Assembly: GCA_020846745.1 (NCBI GenBank)
Contig: JADLDI010000080.1
Span: 1 to 62,486 of the forward strand
Length of the DNA: 62,486 bases
Source of the DNA: Bryobacterales bacterium
GTDB lineage: Bacteria; Acidobacteriota; Terriglobia; Bryobacterales; Bryobacteraceae
Direction of reading: 5' to 3'
Below the pieces are notes generated by a model. The model saw only the letters and a program-made list of their open reading frames with translations. It made no database searches and was not told where the DNA came from. Position numbers and translations under genes: made by a program. Every line of letters begins with the position of its first letter. Positions within the stretch are counted from its first letter, which is position 1. Of this stretch, positions 8,185 to 17,787 are shown one piece after another.

Positions 8185-11124
8185 TTACTGGGGACGCTGA
8201 ACGGTAATGAGGACCGGGTCGCTTTGGGTGGCGTTGGCAAGTGATCGAACTTGGGCGACGTACATGCCGGGGCGCAGGTCGTCTGGGATTTGGGCGGTGA
8301 TCTGGCCGGTAGAGGTTTGCAGCAGGGGCAAGGGGACGTCGGAGAGGGTGACGCAGGCGCCTCCCATGACGTAGGGTAGGGGCACCAACTCGGCGGTGGC
8401 CGCAGTGGCCAGGTTGGTTCCATTGACCGTGACGAAGGAGCCGGGGCCGAAATTGGTTGAGCCGTTGTTGGCGTTGAGGATGCCGCGGGCGCCGTTCTGG
8501 ATCGTTGGTTTGGCGGCGGGTCCGCCCGTTTGGAGGGGAACCACGGCCAAACCGGACAGGGTAACGACGTAGGCAGTCCCTTTCGAATCGACGGCGATTT
8601 GGCGTCCGGACACATAGAGGCGCTGGGTACCGAGGGCTACGCTGGGCGGATTGTCGGGGGCGATGGCCACAACGCTGCCGGTGGCGGTACGGATGTCGAC
8701 CAGTTCCAGAGTGGGGCGGGAATCGTCGCGAGTGGTGGCGGTAATGGATGTGCGGACGGGCAGTGTCATTCGCAGGAATTGCGTGGTGGAGATGGGGTAG
8801 ACGGCGGCGACGTGACGGGTGCCGTTGCTGATGGTGGTTTGTGTGGGGGGCAGGCCGGGGCCGGCAGGCGGATTGGTGGTGGTAGTTCCGGGCCGTTCGG
8901 AGCCGCCAATGACTGAAAGCGACGGACTTAGGATTAAGCCGTTAATGAGAAAGTATGCGCCGTTTTGGGCGCCGTATGCCGGGCCGTAGTAACTCTGAAT
9001 GGGCGCCTGGTTGACCGTGCGGCCGACGGTGTAGGAGTCCGCCAGAGCATTGTATAGATAGGCGTTGCCGTTACCGCCGAGGGCGACGAGATATTCTCCG
9101 CCGGGTGTAGAGGCGAAGGAATACTGCGCGGGGGCGGCCAGAGTGGTGGTGGCGGAGTTAGGGCTGATGATAGAGCTAGCCGCTCGTGGAACGGCGGTGT
9201 TGCCGACGACCTTCCACATGGCGCCGTTCGACATGACGAACTGCAGGCCCGACACGGTCATAGCAAGGGCCATGGGGCGGACTGCCGCCTGGTTGCCGGG
9301 GCGGGGAATGGCGGGGAATTCCACCTCGCCGACGACCTTGCGTGCATCGAGATCAACAATACTGATCGATTCGGCGCCCGAATTGCCGACGTAGAGGGTG
9401 TTTCCTTCAAGCGACATGGCCATGGAGTGAGGCAACTGGCCGACAGGAATCGGGTCGATAAAGCGCTGGCGGCGGATGTCGAAGACTTCTATCTGGTTGT
9501 AGCCGGAGTTGGCGATATAGACACGCTGGCGGTGTTCGTCGAGCAACAGATCCCAGAGGCCTTCGGAGTTATTCAGCGCGGTGGGTACGGGATAGATGAC
9601 GCCGTGCTGGTCGGAATTGCGGAAGTTCATGTAGACGCGAATGGTGTTGGGGAAGTTGACGGCTTCGCGGGAGTTGAGCGTGACCGGGATGGGAGTTCCG
9701 CCGCCGCTGCCCGCGCCGGTGAAGACGTTGGTTCCGGCCTGCCGGATTACACCGCTCCGGCCCGGCTCCATCACGAAGTTGACGGTGGACGGGGCCAAGC
9801 CGCTGCTGACTTCGGTGACGAGCGCGGTGGTGACTACGGGAACGGTGTAGGACAACTTGCCGCTGCCGAGGTTGTTGATGCGGACAGACGTGCGGGCGAT
9901 GCCCTTCTGGCAGGGGTCGACGGCCAGGAATACCTGGGTCGTTTCGGGCATGAGAATGGGCTGGTCGTAGAGTGTCGACATGGGCAGCACAATGAGGCCC
10001 GATTCCGAGGATGCGAACATTTTGGTGCCGTCGGTGATGGAGACGATTTTGCCGAGGATGGACTCGGGCATTCGCAAGCCGAGGCTCACGCCGAGGTTCC
10101 TGGAGTTGGCGACAATCAGAGCGTTCGAGATGGGGCGGACGGGGTTGGTGGTGCTGGGGACACCGGTCTGGACATTGAAGGCACCGTAGATGGCGCCACC
10201 GTCGGTGGTGAAGACACTGCCGCCGGCGTTGTTCTGGACATTGATGGTGGCAGTTCCCGTGACCAGGATGGAAAAGGGGAAATTGGCGGAAGACAACTGC
10301 GCGATGACGTTCAGGTTGGCAACACTGTACAGAGTCGAGCCGGCCATGAACTTCGTGCCGTCCGGGGACATGGCCAGCACGGTGGATTGACCGGTAACGG
10401 TGCGGTTACGGAGAACGGTGCCGGACGCCGCCTCGTACACGAAGAGGGTTGTTTGCGCGCTGGTGGTGGTTTGGTTGATGGCGACCATGCCAACGATGAA
10501 CTGTCCGTCGGGTGTACGCACAAGCCGTCCGGGGAATGGCGTGGCGGGGCGGCCGATAAACACGGCGGGGAGGGGCGAAGGAGTGGATAAGGGCGGCGGA
10601 GAGGCAACGGCCTGAAGCTGCTGGGAAGCGTCCTGCGTCAGGTCGAACGTCAACAGGGTGTTCTGCGCGTTGTTGACGCCGGAGCCCTGGGTGGTAATCA
10701 GAACTCGGCCATCGAAGCCCACTTCTACGCCTTCCGGCTTGGCTGGGAGCGGAACGGTTTGGAGAACGCGGAGGTTGTCGAGGTCTACGACGCTTAGCGA
10801 GGCGCTCTGGACATTGGATACATATAAGTAACGGTTGTCCATGGACATCGCCGCCGCGGACGGATAAGTACCCACACCAATGTAATCCTCGACGGAGTCT
10901 GTGGAGTAGTTATAGACGATGACTCGATTTGCGCCGGAACTGACGACATAGAGGCGCGAGCGGGATTCGTCGAGGACGATGTCGGAGGGTTCGCCGTCGA
11001 GGGCGACTACTTTGCCAAAGGCGGCTCCGGGCAACGTCTGAATCTGAGCAAGTCCAAGAGTTGCGCTAAGGAACGTTAATAAACAAAGGCTAACTGGCGT
11101 GACCGAACGCAATTGCGAAGCCAT
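8185..11124 (-). CDS. Secreted beta-propeller (YVTN-type) protein with Solibacter C-terminal domain
   Basis: 979 residues from the ATG at 11124, where a Sec signal peptide begins (MASQLRSVTPVSLCLLTFLS...LAQ). The ORF is open 12 codons further upstream. There are two blocks of YVTN/lactonase-like propeller repeats, such as SRSRLYVVSSGANRVIVYNY and RQRVYIANSGYNQIEVFDIR. The last ~100 residues fit the TIGR03437-type domain: GARGILNANNGSTNFGPGSF, VTVNGTNLA, QITAQIPDDLRPGMYVAQV. Such proteins are common in Solibacter-like bacteria and are extracellular or surface-bound. The ligand is unknown. It is transcribed alone, divergent from the Tad locus. Confidence 0.85.
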   Translation of the reverse strand: MASQLRSVTPVSLCLLTFLSATLGLAQIQTLPGAAFGKVVALDGEPSDIVLDESRSRLYVVSSGANRVIVYNYSTDSVEDYIGVGTYPSAAAMSMDNRYLYVSNVQSASLSVVDLDNLRVLQTVPLPAKPEGVEVGFDGRVLITTQGSGVNNAQNTLLTFDLTQDASQQLQAVASPPPLSTPSPLPAVFIGRPATPFPGRLVRTPDGQFIVGMVAINQTTTSAQTTLFVYEAASGTVLRNRTVTGQSTVLAMSPDGTKFMAGSTLYSVANLNVIAQLSSANFPFSILVTGTATINVQNNAGGSVFTTDGGAIYGAFNVQTGVPSTTNPVRPISNALIVANSRNLGVSLGLRMPESILGKIVSITDGTKMFASSESGLIVLPMSTLYDQPILMPETTQVFLAVDPCQKGIARTSVRINNLGSGKLSYTVPVVTTALVTEVSSGLAPSTVNFVMEPGRSGVIRQAGTNVFTGAGSGGGTPIPVTLNSREAVNFPNTIRVYMNFRNSDQHGVIYPVPTALNNSEGLWDLLLDEHRQRVYIANSGYNQIEVFDIRRQRFIDPIPVGQLPHSMAMSLEGNTLYVGNSGAESISIVDLDARKVVGEVEFPAIPRPGNQAAVRPMALAMTVSGLQFVMSNGAMWKVVGNTAVPRAASSIISPNSATTTLAAPAQYSFASTPGGEYLVALGGNGNAYLYNALADSYTVGRTVNQAPIQSYYGPAYGAQNGAYFLINGLILSPSLSVIGGSERPGTTTTNPPAGPGLPPTQTTISNGTRHVAAVYPISTTQFLRMTLPVRTSITATTRDDSRPTLELVDIRTATGSVVAIAPDNPPSVALGTQRLYVSGRQIAVDSKGTAYVVTLSGLAVVPLQTGGPAAKPTIQNGARGILNANNGSTNFGPGSFVTVNGTNLATAATAELVPLPYVMGGACVTLSDVPLPLLQTSTGQITAQIPDDLRPGMYVAQVRSLANATQSDPVLITVQRPQ

Positions 11125-11226
11125 CTCTAGGTACGATACCCTAAACCCTTCCGAGGGCATGAAGTTTCTCCGCCGGGCGCAACAAAAACTGTGACTTGGT
11201 GTTGAAGGAGTGAGTACCTGGCCTTA

Positions 11227-11568
11227 TTGGTTCGCAATCTGACTCGCCAAACGGTTGTGGCCGACCGCGGGACGGTCGCCGACACCAGCCGGACGCGCCG
11301 TACCGGACTGCTGAAGCATACCAGCCTGGAAAAGGGAGAAGGACTGTGGATAGTCCCGAGTGAGGGAGTGCATACGTTCGGGATGAAGTTCGCGATCGAT
11401 GTAGTTTTTCTAGACAAAAAGCGGGTGGTTGTAAAGGTGCGTAAAAACATGGTGAAGCGGCGGATCGCGTTCAGTTTCCGCGCTCATTCAGTATTAGAAT
11501 TGCCCGTGGGGATGATCGACGAGAGCGGCACGGCACCGGGAGATCAGTTGGAACTGGTTCGTTCATGA
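11227..11568 (+). CDS. DUF192 family protein, first gene of the Tad operon
   Basis: A 113-residue DUF192 protein (LLKHTSLEKGEGLWIVPSEG, VHTFGMKFAIDVVFLDKKR, LELPVGMIDESGTAPGDQL). The family's function is not firmly known. The start is uncertain: the ORF begins at TTG 11227, while GGAG at 11207-11210 is better spaced for an in-frame CTG at 11218. Its stop overlaps the next start (ATGA), so it is translationally tied to the pilus genes. No signal peptide is seen. Confidence 0.8.
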   Translation: MVRNLTRQTVVADRGTVADTSRTRRTGLLKHTSLEKGEGLWIVPSEGVHTFGMKFAIDVVFLDKKRVVVKVRKNMVKRRIAFSFRAHSVLELPVGMIDESGTAPGDQLELVRS

Positions 11569-12542
11569 GTTATCGAGTCGCCGCTTTATTACTGGTTGGA
11601 GTGCTGGGCGCGGGCTGCTCGGTCAGACGCACTTATATCGGCGCCAAGCCTCATGCTGTGGAAGCACCGACGGTGCGGCAGCCGGCGGTAAAAAGGGCGA
11701 TGGCACAGCACGTGCGCAATGCGGTGCTGGTGGGCGAAGGCGATCCGGCGATCCGCCAGTTACGGCAGCGCATCGCGGGCGATCCGAATAACGTCGACTT
11801 ACGGCTGGAACTCGCGAAGCGATATGCCGAGCAAGGGATTAAGGACCTTGCGCTCGAGCACTACCGGGTGGCCGCGGAACGTTTTCCTGACAATCCGTGG
11901 GTTCACCTGCCGCTGGCGAAAGCGCTGCGCGAAGCGGAGTTGCGGATAGACGCTGTCGGCGTGCTCGACAATTACCTGAAGAAACATCCGGAGTCTCCGG
12001 CCGTGTTATGGTCGTGGGCCGGCATTATTCACGACGAACTGAACGAGCTGGAAACGGGAGAACGGGCGCATCGCAACGCGCTGCTACGGCGGCGGCCGAC
12101 GGCGTGGCTGCTGAACAATCTCGGCCAGAACCTGCTGCTGCAAGGGAAGCGCGAAGAGGCGATGCGGGAATTCGAATCGGCGTTGGCGCTCGAGCCCCGC
12201 AACGAACTGGTACGCAACAACCTTGGGATCGCGCTGGCGGCGAATCCGAAGGAAGCGGTGTCGCATCTGCAATCGGTAACCGACCCATCGACCGCGCACA
12301 GCAACCTGGCGGCGGTACTAATCGAACAGGGGAAGTACGCGGATGCTAGACAGGAACTGCAACTCGCGTTAGGATATCGCCGGGATAACACGGCCGCGCT
12401 GGCCAATCTAGCGTTGTTGGGGGAATTGGACGGCAAGGGTTCGTCCATCAAGTTGAAATCGAAGGGGCGCGCTGCGCGGAGCCGCGAAAGCCGGCCGCTC
12501 CATACGCAAACCCGAGGGAAGAAAGAAGGAGAGGACCAATGA
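11565..12542 (+). CDS. TPR lipoprotein of the Tad locus (TadD-like)
   Basis: A 325-residue lipoprotein. The signal peptide ends in a lipobox LGAGC (Cys about residue 18). Tetratricopeptide repeats cover about 60-290 (VDLRLELAKRYAEQGIKDLA; PTAWLLNNLGQNLLLQGKRE; NELVRNNLGIAL; AHSNLAAVLIEQGKYADARQ). The C-terminus is basic and probably disordered. By position and design it corresponds to TadD, the lipoprotein that helps assemble Tad secretin and pilus proteins. The ATG overlaps the DUF192 stop and its stop overlaps the flp start. Confidence 0.85.
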   Translation: MSYRVAALLLVGVLGAGCSVRRTYIGAKPHAVEAPTVRQPAVKRAMAQHVRNAVLVGEGDPAIRQLRQRIAGDPNNVDLRLELAKRYAEQGIKDLALEHYRVAAERFPDNPWVHLPLAKALREAELRIDAVGVLDNYLKKHPESPAVLWSWAGIIHDELNELETGERAHRNALLRRRPTAWLLNNLGQNLLLQGKREEAMREFESALALEPRNELVRNNLGIALAANPKEAVSHLQSVTDPSTAHSNLAAVLIEQGKYADARQELQLALGYRRDNTAALANLALLGELDGKGSSIKLKSKGRAARSRESRPLHTQTRGKKEGEDQ

Positions 12543-12724
12543 AGCAAATGCTTCTCAGATTGTGGAGGGAAGAAGACGGGCAGGATCTGGTGGAGTACGC
12601 CTTGATTGTGGCGGCCGTGGGTCTGGCCCTGATTGTCACGGTGAATCAGTTGTCGCAGGCCGTTGTGAGCTTGTACTCGAGCATCACGCAGGGCCTGGCC
12701 AGCATCGGGGCGTCCGGCCAATAG
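12539..12724 (+). CDS. flp: Flp/Fap type IVb pilin
   Basis: A 61-residue prepilin. The leader MKQMLLRLWREEDG is followed by the Flp processing motif G-QDLV-EY (cleavage after Gly14, Glu at +5, Tyr at +6). A single hydrophobic helix (ALIVAAVGLALIVTVNQLSQ) and a short C-terminus follow. It would be the major subunit of the Tad pilus after cleavage by a prepilin peptidase, which is not encoded in this window. The start codon overlaps the upstream stop (ATGA). Confidence 0.93.
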   Translation: MKQMLLRLWREEDGQDLVEYALIVAAVGLALIVTVNQLSQAVVSLYSSITQGLASIGASGQ

Positions 12725-12747
12725 GACCGGGGCTCCGCGACTCCACT

Positions 12748-14196
12748 GTGCGTCTGCCGGCGCCGGGCTTAGCGCTTGCCGGGGCGATCTTCACCTTTTT
12801 CTACGCCCTTGTGTTTTTCGACGCGCCGGCCCGCCTGTTCCGTGATTCAGACACGGGGTGGCATATTCGCACGGGGGAGCGCATCCTGGACGAACGACGT
12901 TTGCCGCGGACGGACCGTTATTCCTTTAGCCGTCCGGGCGCAAGTTGGTTCGCCTGGGAGTGGGGGAGCGATCTCGTTATGGGCGCCACGCATCGCAGTT
13001 GGGGATTACGCGGCGTGGCGGTGGTATACCTGACTGCCATCGCAGCCTGCTCCTTTTTGTGGTTTCGCCTGCACCGCGCATTAAACGGCGACTTCCTTGT
13101 CGCGTGCGCGATGGCGTCACCCATGCTTTCGACTGTGAACATGCACTGGCTGGCGCGGCCTCACGTTTTCGGATGGGTGTTGCTGCTCGGCTGGCTACTC
13201 TACGCCGCGGCAGCGCCACGAGTGTTCCGCGGACGCGACGCCGTGTTTGTGGCGGCATTGACGGTAGTGTGGACCAACATGCACGCGAGTTTCTTTCTGC
13301 TGCCGGTGACGGCGGCAGTTTTGGCTTTGGGGTCGCGGTGGCGGTGGTTTCTGACGGCGGCGGCCGTTTCATTGGCGGCAACGTTTGTGAATCCTTACGG
13401 ATGGCATTTACACGATCACGTGGCCCGGTACATTCTGAACGGCGACCTGTTGAGGCGCATTGGTGAGTTCCAGACCTTCAGCTTTCAGGTGGAAGGGGCT
13501 GCGCAAATCGTGTTCACGCTGTTGTTGGGCGCAGCGGGCGCGACCATCGCTTTACTTAAGAAAGAGTGGGGTTATGCGGCGCTGCTGACAATATTTGTGG
13601 TGATCGCGCTGCGCTCTGCCCGTGGATTACCGGTACTGGCTTTGCTGCTGCCGTTCGCGAATCGCGCGATTACGCAGGCGATCGCGCATGAACGGTTTCT
13701 GCAATACGGCCGTAACTTATGGACGCTCGACCGGCGGTTAGGGGGCTACGCGTGGGCTCCGGCGGCGCTGCTGGTTGGAATTGTGGTTCTGCACGCTCCG
13801 GCAGCCGCCGCCCGCACCGGATTTCCACGGGATGAGTTTCCGGTTGAGGCGGGGAGGGCGGTGGAGAGGCTGCCCGCGACGGCGCGTTTGTTTGCGCCCG
13901 ATAAATTCGGCGGCTATCTGATTTACCGCTTCAACGGGGAGCGGAAGGTGTTCTTCGACGGCCGGAGCGACTTTTACGGGATCGAGTTTCTGAAGAACTA
14001 TATCGAAATCGTGCAAGTGCGGCCGGGGTGGGTGGAGGAATGGAACCGCTGGGGATTCACCCATGCGCTGTTGCCGGTGCGGTATTCACTAATTGACGTT
14101 TTGCCGCGGCTCGGCTGGCGCGAAGTGCACCGCGACCGGACGGCCGTGTTATTCGAGGCGCCCGCTCAAATCGGGCAGGTTGGCGAGGCTCGCTAA
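12748..14196 (+). CDS. Polytopic membrane protein within the Tad operon, possible GT-C-type glycosyltransferase
   Basis: The frame is open from 12562, but that part overlaps flp. I take the GTG at 12748 as the start (482 residues). About ten membrane segments are followed by a soluble C-terminal domain of roughly 110 residues (LFAPDKFGGYLIYRFNGERK, VFFDGRSDFYG). The first loop has DSDTGWHIRTGERI followed by TDRYSFSRPGASWFAWEW, a pattern seen in integral-membrane transferases of the GT-C/PMT type, where an acidic loop binds a lipid-linked sugar. Pilin or secretin glycosylation is an inference. It could equally be a non-catalytic assembly factor. No standard tad gene has this form. Confidence 0.7.
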   Translation: MRLPAPGLALAGAIFTFFYALVFFDAPARLFRDSDTGWHIRTGERILDERRLPRTDRYSFSRPGASWFAWEWGSDLVMGATHRSWGLRGVAVVYLTAIAACSFLWFRLHRALNGDFLVACAMASPMLSTVNMHWLARPHVFGWVLLLGWLLYAAAAPRVFRGRDAVFVAALTVVWTNMHASFFLLPVTAAVLALGSRWRWFLTAAAVSLAATFVNPYGWHLHDHVARYILNGDLLRRIGEFQTFSFQVEGAAQIVFTLLLGAAGATIALLKKEWGYAALLTIFVVIALRSARGLPVLALLLPFANRAITQAIAHERFLQYGRNLWTLDRRLGGYAWAPAALLVGIVVLHAPAAAARTGFPRDEFPVEAGRAVERLPATARLFAPDKFGGYLIYRFNGERKVFFDGRSDFYGIEFLKNYIEIVQVRPGWVEEWNRWGFTHALLPVRYSLIDVLPRLGWREVHRDRTAVLFEAPAQIGQVGEAR

Positions 14197-14199
14197 GAA

Positions 14200-15129
14200 A
14201 TGGATCGCAATCGCATACTTACCATCTTCGGCGCCGCATGGGTGTCGGCCGCGCTGTTGACGTGGTTTCTTTACGCGCGCACGCAGGCGCCGAAGGTCGA
14301 CAAGACGGTCCGTGTCGTGGCCGCGGCTAAGGATTTGCCCGCCGGGACGCGGCTGAAGAAAGAGGACGTGAAACTGGTGGACGTCTTTCAAAAGAATGTG
14401 CCGCCGTCGGCGTTGAACACTGTGAACGAAGGGCTTGGGCGCGCGCTGCTCTATCCTGCGAACGCGAACGAAGTGTTGACGAGCGTCCGCCTGACGTCCA
14501 CCCAAGGCGCCGAGGGCGCAGCGGCGGTCATCTCTCCTGGAAAGCGCGCGGTTTCGGTTTCGTTTACGGATGCGTCGGGCGCGGCGGGTTTGATCCAACC
14601 GCAATCGCGGGTGGACATTCTGTTCACACGCACCGGATCGGCGGTGGAGGCTATGACGGTTACGGTGCTGGAGGACGTGGAAGTGCTGTCGGTGGGCCGG
14701 AACATACAGGTGGACACGACGCAGAAGGCGAGCGCTCCGGGCAGCAGCACGCAGCAACGCACGGCAACGCTGATCGTTTCGCCCGAGCAGGCTCAACGGC
14801 TGGAACTCGCGAAGAACCAAGGCCGCATCAGCCTTTCGTTGCGCAACCCGCTGGACCGGTCGACACAATCGGACCGCGCCGCCGCTGCCATGGAAGATCT
14901 CGATCCGATGCTGGTGGCGCGTTCCGGCGTGCGGAAGCTGCCGAAGATGCCGGCCAACGTGAAGGACCGCAAGGCGTGGGCGAGCCTGATCGGCGACGAT
15001 GACCCCGGGGCGGCGAAGCCCGTTGCCACGCCGAAACCATTGCCGGTGAAACCAGAGCCGCCGCCCAAGCCTAAGCACACGGTAGATGTGTTCCGCGGCG
15101 AGAAACACGTCCAGGAAATTTTCCAATGA
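14200..15129 (+). CDS. cpaB: Flp pilus assembly protein CpaB (RcpC)
   Basis: 309 residues. One N-terminal membrane anchor (LTIFGAAWVSAALLTWFLYA) is followed by a SAF domain (VRVVAAAKDLPAGTRLKKED) and the RcpC/CpaB core (VILEDV-like VTVLEDVEVLSVGRNI and TATLIVSPEQAQRLELAKNQ). The tail after residue 260 is Pro/Lys-rich. CpaB is periplasmic and supports the secretin. It starts 3 bases after the membrane protein, and its stop overlaps cpaC (ATGA). Confidence 0.93.
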   Translation: MDRNRILTIFGAAWVSAALLTWFLYARTQAPKVDKTVRVVAAAKDLPAGTRLKKEDVKLVDVFQKNVPPSALNTVNEGLGRALLYPANANEVLTSVRLTSTQGAEGAAAVISPGKRAVSVSFTDASGAAGLIQPQSRVDILFTRTGSAVEAMTVTVLEDVEVLSVGRNIQVDTTQKASAPGSSTQQRTATLIVSPEQAQRLELAKNQGRISLSLRNPLDRSTQSDRAAAAMEDLDPMLVARSGVRKLPKMPANVKDRKAWASLIGDDDPGAAKPVATPKPLPVKPEPPPKPKHTVDVFRGEKHVQEIFQ

Positions 15130-16508
15130 TCCGTGTCCTGTCGGGTCTACTGGCTGCCTTTACCCTGATGGGGCAGACCGCTCCTACTCGCGAACTCAAC
15201 ATGGTGGTGGGCCGCGGACAACTTTTGCAATTTCCGGCCGAAGTGGTGCGTGTGGCCGTATCGGAACCGAAGATCGCGGATGCGGTTGTGGTGAGCCCGC
15301 GCGAGATTATGGTGAACGGCAAGGGCATCGGCAAAGCGACGATCGTGATTTGGGAACAAGGCGCCGCGCCGGCGACTTATGCCATTAACATCACGCCCGA
15401 CCTGACTACTTTCGACGATCTGAAGGCGGGCATCAAGTCGTCAATTCCGGATGCGGGGATCCATGTTTCGGGTAATACAGAAACGATCGTGCTTACAGGA
15501 TCGGTGAAAGACACGGCTACATCGAAACGGGCGGAATCGCTGGCGTCGACTTATGCGAAGAAGGTGGTGAACCTGCTCGAAGTGCCGCCGCCGGGCGAGC
15601 CGCGGCAGATTCTGTTGCAGGTCCGGTTTGCGTCGGTGGACCGTGTGAACCTGGCGGAGCTTGGCTTCAACTACTTCTCGCGCAACGACAAGATGCTGGG
15701 CACCACCGGCACGCAGCAGTTTCCGGGGCCGCGTTTTTCGCAGTTACAGTTCCAGAATCAGGATTTCGCGAATTCGTCGCTGAACTTTTCCGACTTACTG
15801 AACTTATTCATCTTCCGGCCCGATTTGAACATTGGCGCGACCATACGCGCGCTGCAAACACGCAACCTGTTGCAGATTCTGGCGGAACCGAACCTGATTG
15901 TGGTGGAAGGCAAGGAAGCGAATTTCCTGGCGGGCGGCGAATTTCCGTTCCCGACGATTCAGGCGACGACAACCGGCGGGGCGACGGCTCCGGTGATCAC
16001 GGTGCAGTTTAAGCGCTTCGGTGTCGAACTCGGCTTTACGCCGACAGTTACTCCGCAGGGTGCGATCAACTTGAAGGTGGCTCCTTCGGTTACTTCGCTC
16101 GATTACTCGAATGCAGTTACTTTGCAGGGCTTTCTGATTCCCGCGGTGTCGGCGCGGCGTGCAGAGACGGAAGTGATCCTGAAGGACGGCGAAAGTTTTG
16201 CGATTGCGGGGTTGATGGATAACCGGGTGGTGCAGACGATTTCGAAGCTGCCGTGGCTAGGCGATGTGCCGGTGTTGGGCAATTTGTTTAAGAGCCGGTC
16301 GACCCGCAAGGCGAACGATGAACTGCTAGTGGTGATCACGCCGCGCTTTGTGAAGCCGGTGCCCGCGGGGGAGACGATCAAACTGCCGGAACCGGTGGAA
16401 ACGTTCCTGCCGGGGACGGCAGACGAAAAGGCGAAGAAAGACAAGAAGAAGAGCGGGAAGAAGCCGGAATTTGTCGGTCCGCGTGGCCATGCCGAACCCA
16501 AGCCGTAA
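15126..16508 (+). CDS. cpaC: Tad secretin CpaC (RcpA)
   Basis: A 460-residue outer-membrane secretin. It has a signal peptide (MIRVLSGLLAAFTLMGQTA), a pilus-type N domain (LNMVVGRGQLLQFPAEVVRV) and a BON domain around 95-150 (GIHVSGNTETIVLTGSV). The secretin core follows (LLQILAEPNLIVVEGKEANF; AETEVILKDGESFAIAGLMD; PWLGDVPVLGNLFKS). The extreme C-terminus is Lys-rich. It forms the pore through which the Flp pilus leaves the cell. Confidence 0.94.
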   Translation: MIRVLSGLLAAFTLMGQTAPTRELNMVVGRGQLLQFPAEVVRVAVSEPKIADAVVVSPREIMVNGKGIGKATIVIWEQGAAPATYAINITPDLTTFDDLKAGIKSSIPDAGIHVSGNTETIVLTGSVKDTATSKRAESLASTYAKKVVNLLEVPPPGEPRQILLQVRFASVDRVNLAELGFNYFSRNDKMLGTTGTQQFPGPRFSQLQFQNQDFANSSLNFSDLLNLFIFRPDLNIGATIRALQTRNLLQILAEPNLIVVEGKEANFLAGGEFPFPTIQATTTGGATAPVITVQFKRFGVELGFTPTVTPQGAINLKVAPSVTSLDYSNAVTLQGFLIPAVSARRAETEVILKDGESFAIAGLMDNRVVQTISKLPWLGDVPVLGNLFKSRSTRKANDELLVVITPRFVKPVPAGETIKLPEPVETFLPGTADEKAKKDKKKSGKKPEFVGPRGHAEPKP

Positions 16509-17787
16509 TCGAATTCGCAATCGCCGCCGCGGCGCCGCCACGCTGCAAATGCTGGTGATCCTTATCCCTGTGCTGTTCGGGTTGATGGGGTTTGCCGTGG
16601 ACCTGGGGCGGCTGTATATGGTCCGCGCGGAGTTAAGGACGTCCGCGGACAACATGGCGCTCGCTGCCGCTCAACAGTTGATCGGCACGGGCGATGCGGA
16701 CGAGCGGGCGGCGGCTGCGATTGAAACAGCACGGTCGAGCGCGAACAGCATTCAGAACCGGTATGACTATGGCGGATCAGTCCCGGGCGAAAGCAGCGGG
16801 AACCTGACTTCGTCGGTGGAGTCGACGTTTTCAGGCGATTTGGCAACGGCGGCGGGCGGCGACAGCACCGCCGTTTCGATTACGCAGAACCGCTACGCGA
16901 CGGTGACCTTAACTGCCGACGCGCCGCTCACGTTTTTCCGGTTTCTCGCGCTGGGAGCGGAAGGGCGCACGCAGATTCAGACGCGGGCGGTGGCGGGGGT
17001 GTCGGCTCCGCTGTGCACGACCTGCGGCACCGAGCCGATTGTGGTGACGGCGTTGAACGCGGACGATACCGAGGATTTCGGGTTTGTGAAGGACACACGG
17101 TACACACTCGGCTACGTCTGCACGGGACCGAATCAGCCGCAACCTCTGGCCGGGGGAACCCAGCGTGTGCCGTTCCTGCTATTGGACCGGTTCACGAACG
17201 CGCCGACGGGGACGCCGGAAGGCGCCGCGGTGCGTGCGGGCGCGGGCGGTTTGCCGACTACATTCGGCCCGGCACTGTCGTGCATTCGCGCGACCTTCCT
17301 TTCGGCTACCGACACCGACGCTCTGTTTGTGCAGCCACAGGCGTGCGCACCGCCGGCTAACGTCGCGCAGCTTTCCGCCACCGTGCGGCCGTTCGTTTGC
17401 GGATTGTCGGCGCGGATCGTGGACGGCGGCGCCGATGGGTGCGATACGGCGGATGTACCAGGCAATGCGCCGGGCTTTGCGGCGGATACATTTGCGGACG
17501 CGATTGACGCGTATGCCGACTATACGGGGAACACGCGGCGCATCATCAATGTGGTGGTCGTGCGCGACAATATCGATGCGGCGCCCACTACCGTTGAGGT
17601 GTTGGGGTTCCGGCAGTTTCTGCTCGATCCCAACCTGCTGCCGTCGGACCAGAACGTCCGGTTCAACGCCATTTACCTTGGCTATCCGATGCCGCTTCGG
17701 TACGGCTCGATATCCACGGCGGCCGACGATGCCGGGAACGCATGCTCGATCACGGCGGGACCGGGGAAGGTGGTGCTGCACCGATGA
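16489..17787 (+). CDS. TadG-like pilus assembly protein
   Basis: 432 residues from ATG 16489, overlapping cpaC by 20 bases. A TTG 18 bases earlier is the alternative. A basic N-terminus (RNRIRNRRRGAATLQM) and one membrane helix (LVILIPVLFGLMGFAVDLGR) match the TadG N-terminal (TadE/G) signature with pseudopilin-like features. The rest is extracytoplasmic, with many Cys (CTTCGTEP, CIRATF) that may form disulfides. No clear VWA metal site was seen. Its stop overlaps the next start (ATGA). Confidence 0.82.
   Translation: MPNPSRNRIRNRRRGAATLQMLVILIPVLFGLMGFAVDLGRLYMVRAELRTSADNMALAAAQQLIGTGDADERAAAAIETARSSANSIQNRYDYGGSVPGESSGNLTSSVESTFSGDLATAAGGDSTAVSITQNRYATVTLTADAPLTFFRFLALGAEGRTQIQTRAVAGVSAPLCTTCGTEPIVVTALNADDTEDFGFVKDTRYTLGYVCTGPNQPQPLAGGTQRVPFLLLDRFTNAPTGTPEGAAVRAGAGGLPTTFGPALSCIRATFLSATDTDALFVQPQACAPPANVAQLSATVRPFVCGLSARIVDGGADGCDTADVPGNAPGFAADTFADAIDAYADYTGNTRRIINVVVVRDNIDAAPTTVEVLGFRQFLLDPNLLPSDQNVRFNAIYLGYPMPLRYGSISTAADDAGNACSITAGPGKVVLHR

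Noticed and set aside
9427..10590. Plus-strand open frame of 387 codons, Gly/Asp/Val-rich
   Set aside because: It is the shadow of the propeller gene on the other strand. There is no ribosome site or signal.
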